DNA from: Diphasiastrum complanatum
Lineage: Eukaryota; Streptophyta; Lycopodiopsida; Lycopodiales; Lycopodiaceae
Direction of reading: 5' to 3'
Assembly: GCA_029204225.1 (NCBI GenBank)
Contig: CM055097.1
Coordinates: 5,313,125 to 5,377,124 of the forward strand
DNA length: 64,000 bases
Positions 24,867 to 36,500 of the stretch are shown in pieces. The translations under genes and the position numbers were made by a program. The notes under the pieces were generated by a model, which saw only the letters and a list, made by a program, of their open reading frames with translations, searched no databases and was not told where the DNA came from. Each line of letters opens with the position of its first letter. The first letter of the stretch is position 1.

Positions 24867-25161
24867 ATTCGAGATTATTGGTCACGCCTAGATTTAATTC
24901 CACATCGAGGCCTATTGGCGACTAATGACCTTGAGAGGACCCAAACACTCTAATTGAGACATATGGAGTAGTGAATGTACATGTGACTGATATAGGCAGG
25001 AGGTATGCATGAAGAGCTATGACCAATTTATAGTTGACCTGCATGGGGATTGTATGTGCTCATGCACAAGATCCTACTCTCTATATATTGAGGTAGTGAT
25101 TATTCCGTCGACGACTTGGTCTAGGTTACCTGATGAGCTCTTTTCCTCTAGCTGTCACATT
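24867..25161 (+). repeat. 295-bp direct repeat, left copy
   Basis: The left member of a pair with 32179-32473. Both start ATTCGAGATT and end GCTGTCACATT and are exactly 295 bases long with about a dozen substitutions by eye. Sequence outside the two ends is unrelated. It may be an LTR fragment or a solo piece of a longer repeat. A diverged relative is visible at about 43790-44160 on the same strand. Confidence 0.85.
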
Positions 25162-26250
25162 AGTGCTTGTGTACAAAGTTCAGTCTAAATCTCCAGTTTT
25201 GTAGGAGACAAATAAATCTATTAAGATACAAATAGATGCTGATTTGTTGCATATGATATTAGAAATGAAGCTGTTAACTCATTAGAGTAACTGCAGTACT
25301 CTGGTTTAAGTTATGATTGTCTGAGACTTGATGGATCTCCTAGAGATTTTAGATGATTGAATTGTGATATTTTAGAATATTTGCATATTCTAAGAATATT
25401 TGTACCAAGAAGTATTATTTTCTACAAGAAATTGAAATGGAATTTCTTTAGCTTTTGGATTTGATCTCTAAAATAAAGAAGTTAATTCACCCAGTGGTTC
25501 ATGTAATTTGGATTACATGAAGGTTGTAAAATTGTATAGACCAAATTGACCAAGAAATAAAGGCTATCCAGTCTTCCTCTCTAATTGATGAATTATGAGT
25601 GCAAGTATCATTACCTGAAGACAAGAAATGAAACTGTAGAGCAATGCTAACAGTTTGATATGCAGGTTTAAGAAATAGAATCTAATGATGAACCATTTGA
25701 TGGTATGGCTTCTAACCTTTTCCTAAGGGTATGTGCAGGTACTAAGAAGACTACCTGAAGAAGAATTCAAAGAAGCTTCTTAAAGCTTAAAGACGATAAC
25801 TGAAGAAGGCTCAATCGAGTCTATAAAGAAGGCTCACTCGAGTCTATAAAGACTGGGAGAAGAAACCAAAGGATTGATCACCCTTTGTGTCACACTCCAC
25901 TATGATTGAGGATGGGCAACCTCTAGAAAAAAGAGCCTAGGAATTGATGAAAATTATGCAAGGTAAGATGGACATATACAAAGCCTTTCCCATGACATGA
26001 AAAACACTTGGGTGGATCCCAATGTTGTACACAAAGAAATATTCAACTTAAAAGTGACTAACATTGAATGTTAGGCTACCTACCTTCTATCCTTATCAAT
26101 ATGTAACTTACCTACTTTTCCACATGGCTTGAAAGCAATAGGACACCTAGGAAAATGCACCCTCCTACTCTTCTCCTTTTGCTCTAACTAAGTGATAAAC
26201 ACTCTCTTATACCTATACACCTCACCCTCTCACTTTACTTATCCTAGAGT
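25162..26250. other. Non-coding stretch between repeat and Gypsy LTR
   Basis: There is no open frame of note. The upstream part of the Gypsy 5' LTR is likely here, because the right-hand LTR copy is truncated and cannot define the left boundary. A short imperfect duplication (GGCTCA(A/C)TCGAGTCTATAAAGA) occurs at about 25810-25850. Confidence 0.4.
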
Positions 26251-27234
26251 CTCCCTTACACCTCTCACACTTATTTTGGACACCTCAGCCACTTCCTAAA
26301 GACTACACATTCCCTATAAAAGGACTAACTCGCCCCTCTCCCTCATTATTCATCTCCCATTCATTTCTGCTTTGCCTCTTGCTCTTGCTTGTGTGTGTGT
26401 AGGTGCTTGGAAGAAAGCTTGGAGCTATGGCTTGAGGAGGATCTATCAAGCTTGGAATGGAATCACTTTTTGGAACCACTTTCACACACACTCACTTTCT
26501 CCTACCTCTTTCATCTCTCTCTCTCTCTCTCTCTAAAACTTTCACACCATCCATAAGACTGATGTCCATGCATGTCACACCATCCATGACTTGATGGCTA
26601 TGCATGTCACACCATCCATGACTTGATGGCTTTGCATGTCACGCCATCCATGACTTGATGACTTTGCATGTCACATCATCCATAACTTTTTGGTCATGCA
26701 TGTCTGATTTAGGAGTTGCATGTCTGATTTGGGAACTTGCATGTATGAAATTGAAGTTTGCATGTTGAAATTGAAGCTTGCATGTCAAATTGGATTCATG
26801 CATGCCATACCTACTGATGTCAAATGCCTATGCATGTTCCTTGATCAGTAAGTCCTTGCATGTCATAAGGAACCACTTTTCTTGGTATAAGATTCTTTAA
26901 GATCCAAAATTTGTAAACTTTTGGTTGATGTAAAGATCTAAGAATCCATCTTCCCAAAACCACTGTATATGTAATTGGCCTTGGGCCAATTGATCTTACA
27001 TAATTTGAAAAGAAAAATCCTTCGGTGGGGGGGGGGGGGGGGGGGGGGTCCCCATCTTGACCCCTCAGCAAGTCTCTTGAATGAATGATTTTGTGATTGA
27101 ATGTTAAAGCTCTTCCCTAAGTTTTTGAGTTCTTTTTCAAGTTCTATTTAACAGTGTTATGATGACTTGTTTTTTTTTTTTAAGTCACAACTTCTAATGT
27201 CAGGACTTTAGAAATAGTAGAACTTCAAGTTCAC
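26251..27234 (+). repeat. Gypsy 5' LTR (part shared with the 3' copy)
   Basis: 26251-27065 matches 29959-30657. A TATA box (CTATAAAAGG) sits at 26314-26323. The LTR also contains a CT microsatellite (26515-26534), five tandem 32-33-bp units (26543-26703) and a run of 22 G (27027-27048). I end it at 27234 (TTCACA), six bases before the primer site at 27240. The true start lies upstream of 26251. Confidence 0.75.
26543..26703 (+). repeat. Five tandem 32-33-bp units inside the Gypsy LTR
   Basis: Each unit opens CACACCATCCAT or a close variant and ends GCATGT. The array is exactly 161 bases here and 161 bases in the other LTR copy (30141-30301), so it predates the split of the two LTRs. There are no spacers, so it is not CRISPR-like. 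Confidence 0.85.
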
Positions 27235-27239
27235 AGCTT

Positions 27240-27253
27240 TGGTATCAGAGCCA
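27240..27253 (+). other. Primer-binding site, initiator Met tRNA (Gypsy)
   Basis: TGGTATCAGAGCCA is a full match to the sequence complementary to the 3' end of plant initiator Met tRNA. It lies just after the 5' LTR and about 360 bases before gag, which fixes the element's orientation as plus. Confidence 0.85.
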
Positions 27254-27612
27254 AGGTCTATTATTTTTTTCTTCCTTTCTTTGTGAAGTTGATGTGAGGT
27301 CCATGTGTATTCATTCTTGAATCAAATGCCAATATATAGGACTTTGTATGTTTACTTTCAAATAGATTTTCCTTCCGCTCAAATTTCCTTTTTCTTACAA
27401 GATCTCTTTAATATTAGAGCTAATAGACTCCATTTGGGGGATCCTCAAGAGTTGGATCTCCAACTTGCTTTCTATTTTAGAGACAATACTTTGTTAATGC
27501 GAGCTTCTATCTTCCTTTTTGGAGAATGGCATTTCTCTAAATCTTTAGTCTATTCGTACTTTTTGCCTTGAGCTTGTGTATCACAGGTGAATTCCAAAAA
27601 CTCCAATCAAAG

Positions 27613-28440
27613 ATGGTTAGCTCCTCACGAGGCTCTTCAAGCTCCTCTTCATCTATGTCGTCATCTCCTCATGTTTCCTCCAAGTCAACTTCCTCTACTT
27701 GATCTAGGAAAAGGAGGTTTGCTAAGATTGATAATAAACTTTTTAACTTTTCTAAGTTTGATGGAGATAGTAGCAATGAAGAGAGTTTGCTTGCCTGGAT
27801 TCAAAATCTTGATACTTTCTTTGAGAAAAATAGATACTCAAATCATTCTAAGATTTGATTTGCAATGTTACATCTAGATAAGTATGCATCTCTATGGTGG
27901 TTGAAATCTAATCACGATTTTAGTTGCATGGGACATCTTTAGGCAAAAACAAAATGAGAAGGTAGTTGAGTATGTAAAAAGATTTTGGGAGTTGCTTTTG
28001 AAAGTTTAGACTTTATATTCCATTTCCAAGAAAGAACATAAAAGAAAGTTCTATTCAGGTTTGCATAGAAGTATACAATATGGCTTAGATCTAGTACAAG
28101 CTGATACTTTGGAATAAGTAATATATTATGCTACCAGAATTGAACTGCAGGATAATCATCAAAATGGAAGCGGAAACAAAAGGAAGGAACATCCCACCAC
28201 TCAAACTCCAAAAGAGAAGACTCAACGCCTTTCCAAAGAACAAGTGCGGGCCTATCGCAAGGAAGGAAGATGCTTCAAGTGTGGGGAAAAGGGAGACCTT
28301 TTCTTCAAATGTCCACTCAAAGATACCAAAGCTTCAAGTGCAGACAAAGGAAAGCAGGTTGCCGTACAAAGCATTGAAGACACTCAAAACCACGATCTCC
28401 TCAAGACATGGGGACAAGTCCATAACAAACTCTATTTAAT
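27613..28440 (+). pseudogene. Gypsy gag with broken nucleocapsid knuckle
   Basis: I take the ATG at 27613, which opens MVSSSRGSSSSSSS, a serine-rich start common in plant gag. After a stop near 27700 comes the capsid core: FSKFDGDSSNEESLLAWI, then KYASLWW. Later frames carry NEKVVEYVKRFWELL. The knuckle at about 28270-28315 reads CFKCGEKGDLFFKC, with Asp where the zinc-binding His should be, so the CCHC site is lost. Several frameshifts and stops are present. Confidence 0.75.
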
Positions 28441-28700
28441 TCTCTTTGATGCAGGCTCCTCTCATAATTTCATCTCTTTTAAACTTGCACAAGAGAGAGG
28501 AGTTGGTTCCTTCTCTAAATCTATGCTTAAAGCTAAAGGTGCTTTTGTTGATGGTGATGCAAACATTTACCTTGTAATTGGAAAACTTAAGTTTCAAATC
28601 TCCTTTACTATGAACCTACAGAATTCATGGTAGGTCCTTTACAGGGAGTAGATGTAATCTTAGGCATGCCTTGGCACAAAATGCACAACCCTCTGGTGGA
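28390..28700 (+). pseudogene. Gypsy aspartic protease
   Basis: LFDAGSSHNFIS (about 28445-28480) is the protease active-site loop, with Ala in place of the usual Ser in D-S-G. ILGMPWHKMHNP (about 28657-28692) is the conserved second motif (usually LGMDWL). One stop near 28630 separates them. The protease would cut the Gag-Pol polyprotein. Confidence 0.8.
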
Positions 28701-28949
28701 CTATAATAAGCATTTAATTTCATGGAAGCACAAGGGTAAAGATGTTAGTGTGCATGCAAGACAGAGTGACAAAACAGTCCCTTTGGTAAGCCATATTCAA
28801 GTATCAAAGGTACTAAAGAAAGTAGTATTTTCTTATTTGTTGTTTGTTCAAAGTATGGATGATGATGTTGATGGAAATACGCATTCTTTGGACAATAATA
28901 GAAAAGACTTTTTACTAAAGTATTCTTCTTGTTTTTAAGATGAGCTACC

Positions 28950-29958
28950 AAAATCTTTACCCCCGGAAAGACATGAAGATCATACGATAGACATTATCCC
29001 TCCCTATAGGGTAAGCCATTCTCAACAAGAAGAAATTTCTAAACAAATTATTGATTTGTTAGAGAAAGGTCTTATAAAACCCAGTAACTCCCTCTATTGC
29101 TCTCCTGTACTTTTGGTACAAAAGAAAGATGGGAGTTTTAGGATGTGTGTGGACTATCGTGCTTTAAACAAGATTACAGTTAAGAACCATTTTCCTATTC
29201 CAAGAATAGATGACATTATGGATAGGATAAATGGATCTTGTATCTTTAGTAGAATTAATTTGACAAGTCGATACCACCAGATCAGAGTAGCACCCGAAGA
29301 TGTCCATAAAACTGCTTTCAGAACTAACTCTGGCCTTTATGAATTTTTAGTGGTACCTTTTGGTCTTACTAATGCTCCCGCAACATTCAATAGAATGATG
29401 CAACGAATCTTTCGACCTCATAAACGTTTTGTGGGAACATTCTTTGATGATATCTTAGTCTTCAGTGCAAATGAAGAAGAACATAAAAGACATCTAGATA
29501 TCGTCTTTAGAACCCTACAAGAAAACTCACTTCTCATAAAAGGTAAGAAAAGCGAATTCTTTCTAGAAAAGATACACTTTCTAGGACATATGATTTCAAA
29601 GGAAGGAATCCAAATGGACCCTTCAAAGATTAAAGCCATACAAGACTGGCCTGAACCAAGAAATATTCATGAAGTTCGGGCTTTCCTAGGCTTATGTTCC
29701 TATTATAGAAAGTTTGTTCGCCATTTTGCTCATATAGCCTCACCACTACATGAACTCACTAAGAAGAGAGTAAAATTTCATTGGTATAAGAAGGAGCAAA
29801 ATGCCTTTGATACTCTGAAGCATGCACTTACCACTGGACCTGTTCTTATCATTCCCGACCTTCGTAAACCTTTCTTTGTAGAAGTGGATGCAAGTTTAGA
29901 CTGTATTGGGGCAGTCTTAAACCAAGAAGGTCATGGTGTAGCCTTTGAAAGCAGACGA
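28950..29958 (+). pseudogene. Gypsy reverse transcriptase, RNase H cut short
   Basis: The RT frame is long and clean: LLEKGLIKPSNSLYCSPVLL, KKDGSFRMCVDYRALNKIT, PIPRIDDIMD, FRTNSGLYEFLVVPFGLTNA and the catalytic box FFDDILVFS, then FLGHMISKEGIQMDPSKI and EVRAFLGLCSYYRKFV. RNase H begins at KPFFVEVDASLDCIGAVL (about 29866) with its first Asp. After FESRRL the frame runs into LTR sequence (29959), so RNase H is lost. The clean RT suggests the element is younger than most others here. Confidence 0.9.
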
Positions 29959-30082
29959 CTCCCTTACACCTCTCACACTTATTTTGGACACCTCAGCCAC
30001 TTTCTAAAGACTACACATTCTCTATAAAAGGAAATCACTTTCTGGAACCACTTTCACACACACTCACTTTCTCCTACCTCTT

Positions 30083-30133
<51 letters not shown>

Positions 30134-30657
30134 AAACTTTCACACCATCCATAAGACTGATGGCCATGCATGTCACACCATCCATGACTTGATGGCTATG
30201 CATGTCACACCATCCATGACTTGATGGCTTTCCATGTCACACCATCCATGACTTGATGACTTTGCATGTCACATCATCCATAACTTTTTGGTCATGCATG
30301 TCTGATTTAGGAGTTGCATGTCTGATTTCGGAACTTGCATGTATGAAATTGAAGTTTGCATGTTGAAATTGAAGCTTGCATGTCAAATTGGATTCATGCA
30401 TGCCATACCTACTGATGTCAAATGCCTTTGCATGTTTTTTTCTGGATCAGTAAGTCCTTGCATGTCATAAGGAACCACTTTTCTTGGTATAAGATTCTTT
30501 AAGATCCAGAATTTGTAAATTTTTGGTTGATGTAAAGATCTAAGAATCCATCTTCCCAAAACCACTGTATATGTAGTTGGCCTTGGGCCAGTTGATCTTG
30601 CATAATTTGAAAAGAAAAATCCTTCCGGGGGGGGGGGTGGTCCCCATCTTGACCCCT
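29959..30657 (+). repeat. Gypsy LTR, second copy, truncated at both ends
   Basis: Matches 26251-27065 of the left LTR. It lacks 136 bases (26325-26460 of the left copy) right after the TATA box, has a longer CT tract (30086-30120) and only 11 G in the homopolymer (30627-30637). It begins inside the LTR, fused to RNase H, and ends before the LTR end. Confidence 0.85.
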
Positions 30658-32178
30658 AGTTCTCAAAGGTGATGAATTTTTGTTTTGGAGTAGATCAACC
30701 CATTTGGAAGATTTATAGCTCAGTGTATCTTTTGGAATTTGAATTAGTATTTATGAGTAGAGGCAAGCAATTAAAGATTTGTTGCATCTCTGAGTACTTA
30801 TTCAGATGGAAAGATCAGACTAAGAATAATGGTTCATGGGTAAGATTTGAAAGCTTAAGGAATAGTTTCATGTTTTCTTTTTCCCGTTTTGAGGACAGAA
30901 CCTGTTTAAGGGAGGAACATCAGTGATTTCAAAGAGAAAATTCTTATGTGAGAATGATCTGTAGGCCAGTGGTTAGTATTTACATTAATAGTAATGCTAA
31001 CAGTTGAAACCAGTGGTTAAAATTTGTTTAGGGTATTTGGAGAGGTTATGAGATATAGATCCGGATCCCTCAATGTATCTCATAAATTTCAAACCCTTAA
31101 AAGCTATTTCTCTTTTGATTTTAAACCTCTACTTTTTAGAAATTTCTTAAATACAAGACAATTGGATTGAGATTCATATAATTCCTTCCAGTGTAGAACT
31201 AGGTTCTGAAAGACTGTTTAAGCTATATAAATTCATGCTTCCATTTCAGGTTTGTGAATATAGCTCAAAATCAAATGATGTTTTCAATTGATTAAGTGGA
31301 ATTTAGACTTCCTGAGCCCAAATTGTTATCTCTATTTGATAGTTGATTATTGAGAGTAGTGTTTATATCACTCGGGATAAGATATTTTATGATTCTAAGG
31401 AAAAAGTCCGGTTTGTAATAGTATTGAATACTCATTACTAACTTTTTCAAATCTTTGATATCTTATACGTTGTCTCCTGGGAACTTTCATGGGATTAACC
31501 AGTTGCATAGATTTCTTTTGTGGAATCCAGTTTGTGTGCAATGGTGGAACTATCCAGTGGGACAGATAATCTAGTGGGATAGAGGAAATCTCTAGTGATT
31601 ATTTTGAATAATCTGGAACTAGAAGAATTTTGGGGATAATGAGCTATGAGATATTCATGAATATGGGAAGTGTTGGTAAAGATTAAATTAAGATTCACTG
31701 ATTGGCTACCAAGTACCATTTAGTTATGGATTGGATCAGTGGAATAAAGCTTTAATTTGAACCTTTTGTCCGAAGATGTCTGTATAAGTCAGCCTAATCT
31801 TGGTTTGTACACTAAGATCTGAAGTAGGTTGAAAGATCGAAGGAATTTTGTTGATAAAAGTAGGATGGTTGGAAAACTTGTGATGTGAAATTATTCACTT
31901 CAGAGATTTTCCAAGTATGTTATTTACTCAAGAGAAATAGAATTTTCTGTAGCTGAGTTACAAGATTCTCAGTCATATATGTGAGTAACACATGCGGATT
32001 TTGGAGGAATCTGCCAGATAACGATATATGTGTTTATGTACTGGGTCATAGTGAGATTTTTCTCATATGTGCACGATTAATCTTGTGTGGATCTGTTATG
32101 TATTCCTAGTTGCACTTAACCTAGTTGTTGAACATAGACATGTGATCAAGTATTGTTCTTGACAATTACTTGCAGAGA
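30658..32178. repeat. Non-coding, LTR-like relic in the second half
   Basis: There is no convincing gene. The part at about 31390-32180 shares ordered phrases with the repeats at 480-1620 and 2700-3880, for example GTGTTTATGTACTGGGTCAT at about 32030 and TCATATGTGCACGATTAATC shortly after. It looks like a third diverged copy of that repeat. Confidence 0.45.
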
Positions 32179-32473
32179 ATTCGAGATTGTTGGTCACGCC
32201 TAGATTTAGTTCCACATCGAGGCCTGTTGGTGACTAATGACCTTGAGAGGACCCAGACACTCTAATTGAGACATATGGAGTAGTGCATGTACATGTGACT
32301 GATATGGGCAGGAGGTATGCATGAAGAGCAGTGACCTATTTATAGTTGACCTGCATGGGGATTGTATGTGCTCATGCACATGATCCTACTCTCTATATAT
32401 TGAGGTAGTGATTATTCCGTCGACGACTTGGTCTAGGTTACCTGATGAGCTCTTTTCCTCTTGCTGTCACATT
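32179..32473 (+). repeat. 295-bp direct repeat, right copy
   Basis: Partner of 24867-25161, same strand, same length, high identity. The two copies enclose the Gypsy element and about 7.0 kb of DNA. Confidence 0.85.
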
Positions 32474-32984
32474 GGCATGGCTTGGGGGCTAGATCCAGGA
32501 GGATTCTCCAAGAGAGGGGTCTAGAAATGGTTGGGTGGTTTTGCTCCACAGTCTCTCTTGTGTTTTCCTATCCTCATCTTAGGGGATTGTCCTTAGTGCT
32601 CTTTATACTAACCCATTAGAAGACAAGGAGGGTATCAAATCTGCAGCAAGAGTAGAGGTAGGGTCCACCGTAGGAAGAGGACAACTGGCCAACTGCAAGG
32701 GGGAAAAGATCAAGGGGTCAGGAGGATGGAGAGCAGAGAGGGGTTGCAACCACTAAAAAGGAGGACATGAGCACATGAGCAAGAGGGGGAAGTTCAGTAA
32801 AGGCTAGGGAGTGTAGAACAACTCTTTCCAACTACTCAACAAGCAAAGAAGAGGAAACCACAGTAGAAAAAGGAGATGAGGAGGTGAAGAAAAGAGCGAG
32901 AAACGAGAAGGAAGGAGAAGAGGGTTATAATGGAAGGCAAGGGAAGGAGGCCGAGACGCCCGAGGGGGTCCATTCCCAGCCCCA

Positions 32985-33130
32985 AACCCAACGGGGTTGG
33001 CTCAGTTGGTTGGCTTGGCATCCAAAGTTTCTTTGGTCCCAGGTTCGAGCCTCCCCTTGGAAACCAAGAAGCATTCCGAGCCCCAACACGTGAGAAAATC
33101 ATGGTGATGAGAGGAGCCGGGCAAGTAGCG
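32985..33130 (+). mobile_element. Candidate tRNA-derived SINE
   Basis: A box A (TGGCTCAGTTGG, 32998-33009) fits the RNA polymerase III consensus exactly. A box B (GGTTCGAGCCT, 33042-33052) follows at about the spacing found in tRNA genes. Flanking GGGG and CCCC stretches (32993, 33054) could be acceptor-stem remnants. The part between the boxes cannot form a normal anticodon arm, so this is a SINE head rather than a working tRNA. The 3' end and target-site duplication are not clear. It lies about 400 bases upstream of the HMGR start codon. Confidence 0.55.
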
Positions 33131-33530
33131 ACCTTTTACCCTTTTGAGTGTTACATGTTATAGTTGGATCTCCAAATTATTAGCTAAATATACCACTAGA
33201 GTGCCTTCCTGCCAGATGTGCAATAAAGTCCGTTTAATAGTTTTTAGTAGTTCATAATAATCGTGCCTCGTGGATCGTGCGCCTGCGCGGAAGATCATCG
33301 TCGTCTGCTGCTATTTATTCGCTTTTCGAATTCTTATGCCATCTGCTTTATTCTTCTTTTTGTGCTGATTTATGTACAAAGACACATTCGCCATTCTGTT
33401 CTACAGCAGCAGGGAAAGAGAGGTACGAGCGCTCGTCTTTTTTCTCAGGATCCAGTGGCAGCTGCTCTGCAAATTTCTCATTAAACTCTCCGCTATTGCT
33501 GCTGCTGATGCTGCTGCTGTTGCGAATCGA

Positions 33531-36500
33531 ATGGAAATCTCTTCACGCTCCAGTTTCCAGTATAGTAATGTTTCTTCGGCCACCAGGCAGCAGCAGCAGC
33601 CCCGGCCCAGGCCTTTAGCATCAGATGCTCTGCCTCTGCCAGTCGGCCTCACCAACAAAGTCTTCTTTGTTCTGTTTTTCTCTGCTACCTATTACTTGCT
33701 CAAAAGGTGGCGTGAGAAGATCACAAACTCCACGCCTCTGCACATGCTCAGCCTGGGTGAGCTCTTCGCCATCGTTGCAGAGTTAGCTTCCTTCATATAC
33801 CTCATAGGCTTTTTCGGAATCGACTATGTTCAGAATTTTATAAGCAAGAACAATGATGGCGCCTGGGATTCTGATGATGAAACCGAAACAATTGCTTCAA
33901 AAGTTGCTCAGAAAAGCATTGCCAAGCCTCAGATTATTTTAGCGGGGAAACAGTTGCAGGAGTTCTGTGACGAGGCGATTGCATCTGCTGTGAGCAGTGG
34001 GCAAATCGCCTCATATCTGTTGGAAGCAGAGCTAGGGGATTGCACACGGGCTGCCTCTGTTCGGCGGAGAGCTGTGGAGCTCTCAACTGACAGATCATTA
34101 GAGGGCCTACCCATAGCAGGCATGGATTATTCATCAGTTTTAGGGCAATGCTGCGAAATGGTCATCGGTCATGTTCAGATCCCAGTTGGTGTGGCTGGCC
34201 CATTGTTGCTCGACGATTTTGAGTACACTGTTCCAATGGCCACTACTGAAGGTTGTCTCGTTGCCAGTACAAACAGAGGATGCAAGGCAATATACCAGTC
34301 CGGGGGAGCAACAAGTATATTGACAAAGGATGGAATGACTCGAGCCCCCGTTGTGCGATTTTCAAGCGCAAAACGAGCAGCTGACCTTAAATTTTTTGTT
34401 GAGGATGACAGGAATTTCGACACTCTCTCGGTCGTTTTCAACAGGTGAAGAGTTATCTTATCTTCTACTACAGCTTGGAGATATGCCTGGTCAGAGCATT
34501 CTAGTAGAATGACAATAATTCTGCTTTCATCTATTTCTCTTTTCTTTCTAACCTTATTCAAACATAAATCCTTCCTTAGTTTCTAGCCTATTCCAGGTAT
34601 TTTGATATCTTTGTGTTTCTCAAGGTAATTGATTTCTATTTCATTTTGCAGATTATATAAATCAATAGGTGTTGAGCTACTAAATTTTTCTAGTTTTAAA
34701 AGCTCTAGGCTTCATCTTTGGGGTTGGCTGTGACTGTTTTTATTTCGTATTTTTGTGTGTGCATTATATTCTATACACATTGTCTCTTTCCTACTGTTGG
34801 TTGCCACATTTATAATATGTCTACCTTTCAAGAAAAGTTGTAGAAAATGTCCAAGAAGTCAGATGGTATAGTTGACAAACTCAATCAGAGAAAAGCACAA
34901 TGTGCAGCTTGTTTAGGTCAATATGTTGCTTCAAATTCTACTCCCGTTTGTGGTTGACACATAGGAACGAATATATCTACTTAGATGCAAGTATTGACAT
35001 ATGAGATAGATGCATAGTTTCTACATATGAGGTACAAGCACAAGATCAGTTGTTACACTCTAGGAACTGGAAACTCCTCTTCCCAAAATAGTCAGTGTGT
35101 AAAATGGTTCTCCTCCAAAGTTTCCCACGGCATAGGTGCCTTGGGCCTGGGTGCCGTGACAGGTGCAGTACCACGGCACATGTGCCATGGTACGGCACCT
35201 GTTTGTTTGTTTCTTTCTTTTTTTGGGTTTTTCATTAAAAAATGACTTAAAAAAATTTTAGAAAGGAAAAGAAAAAACAGGTGCCGTGGGCACGTGTGCC
35301 ATGGTACGGCACTTGGAACTTTGTTCTCCTTCCATCCATAGGCAAGCCTTTAAGCTCACTGCCTGCTATTATGGTCCGAGGGCACTTGGCGCTCATGTGG
35401 GTGATCAGTCCACTTGGCCTACCAAGTCTACCCTACTGACCCAAGAATATAGTGTCTTAATGGTATGCCCCCCTGTTGCCCGCCATACACATTCGGCTAT
35501 GAGACCACATTGGTACTGGCTTGCTATCGCACATTTTTAAACGCTTCAAAATCTCGTTCAGGTACTTTTTTTGTGTTAGTGCGAAGCTATTACGTCTTTG
35601 CCAGATTTCCACTCCCAGATGCGCAAGTCCCAGATGGATTCGAAGGTGAAGATACATTCGAAGAAGATCCAAAGGCGAAGCTTCAAGGCAAGTGAGTGCT
35701 ATCTGTGGGATCAGTTCATGTTGCTTCTCAAACCACAGTGCCGCCGGTCTCTCTTGATTCTGGTGACATCCTAGGGATTCATACACACCTAGGGCTGATG
35801 ATCCAGAACATGATAGAGGGGAAATCTACCATGGAAAAGCGTATCTCAGATCTTGGCTCCGAAAATACGTTTATCAGCCAAAAGTTGATATAGACCAATA
35901 AGGAGCTAAAGATCGCAAAACATCACGAAGGAAAGTCTGAGGCCGATCTCAAGAAGGCCAAACAGAATGAAGAAGCACTGGAGAATTATGTTGCACAGCT
36001 CCAGAATGCCCTCATTACAGCTCAGGAGAAAGTTGATAAAGCCGTCCAAGATGCCAGGCAGCAAGTCATCCTCTTGCAGGGTCATTTGGATATGGCTCAG
36101 CTAGAAAAGGAGCGAATTCTTAAGGAGCTGGATGCGGTAGCCGAGGAGCGAGATAATCTGCTACACACCCCTGTACTAGATCGTCCTTTCCCCCAACATG
36201 AGATCAACTACTTGTTTAGGAAGGTCGAGACTTATCGTCAAGCTTTAGCATCCACGGAATTGGCCAAAGCAAAATCGATCATCAAAGAATATGAGCAAGT
36301 AGCGGCCAATGTCCTCCAGTTGACTCCTCAAATCACCATGCCGGTCATGCCAGCTTTCTCACCACCACCGCAAGATCAAGGGCAGGATGACGCGGGCATA
36401 GGTCAGATGGAGTTCTAACACTATTTTAAAAACTAACACTTCGTTATCCTCAAGTTCTCTCCCTCACACAAAAAGAGAGCATTAGTAAACACAATAGTAG

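Larger units (their letters stand above)
26251..30657 (+). mobile_element. Gypsy (Ty3) LTR retrotransposon, deleted
   Basis: The order is 5' LTR, iMet primer site, gag, protease, RT, a short start of RNase H, then an abrupt fusion to the inside of a second LTR copy at 29959. The rest of RNase H, integrase and any chromodomain are gone. The right LTR is cut at 30657, shortly before the expected end. Protease-RT order and motifs place it in Gypsy. The lineage is uncertain because integrase is missing. Confidence 0.9.

Noticed and set aside
26543-26703. CRISPR-like array
   Set aside because: The 32-33-bp units are directly adjacent without spacers, lie inside an LTR, and are duplicated in the other LTR. 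The same reasoning excludes the 80-bp array at 16801.
32990-33065. Functional tRNA gene
   Set aside because: Box A and box B are present, but the stretch between them does not make an anticodon stem-loop and the acceptor arms pair poorly. A SINE head is the better reading.
33372-33530. Longer HMGR protein starting at the in-frame ATG 33372
   Set aside because: The extra 53 residues are unlike plant HMGR N-termini, while the start at 33531 gives the usual length and leads straight into the basic head and first membrane helix.
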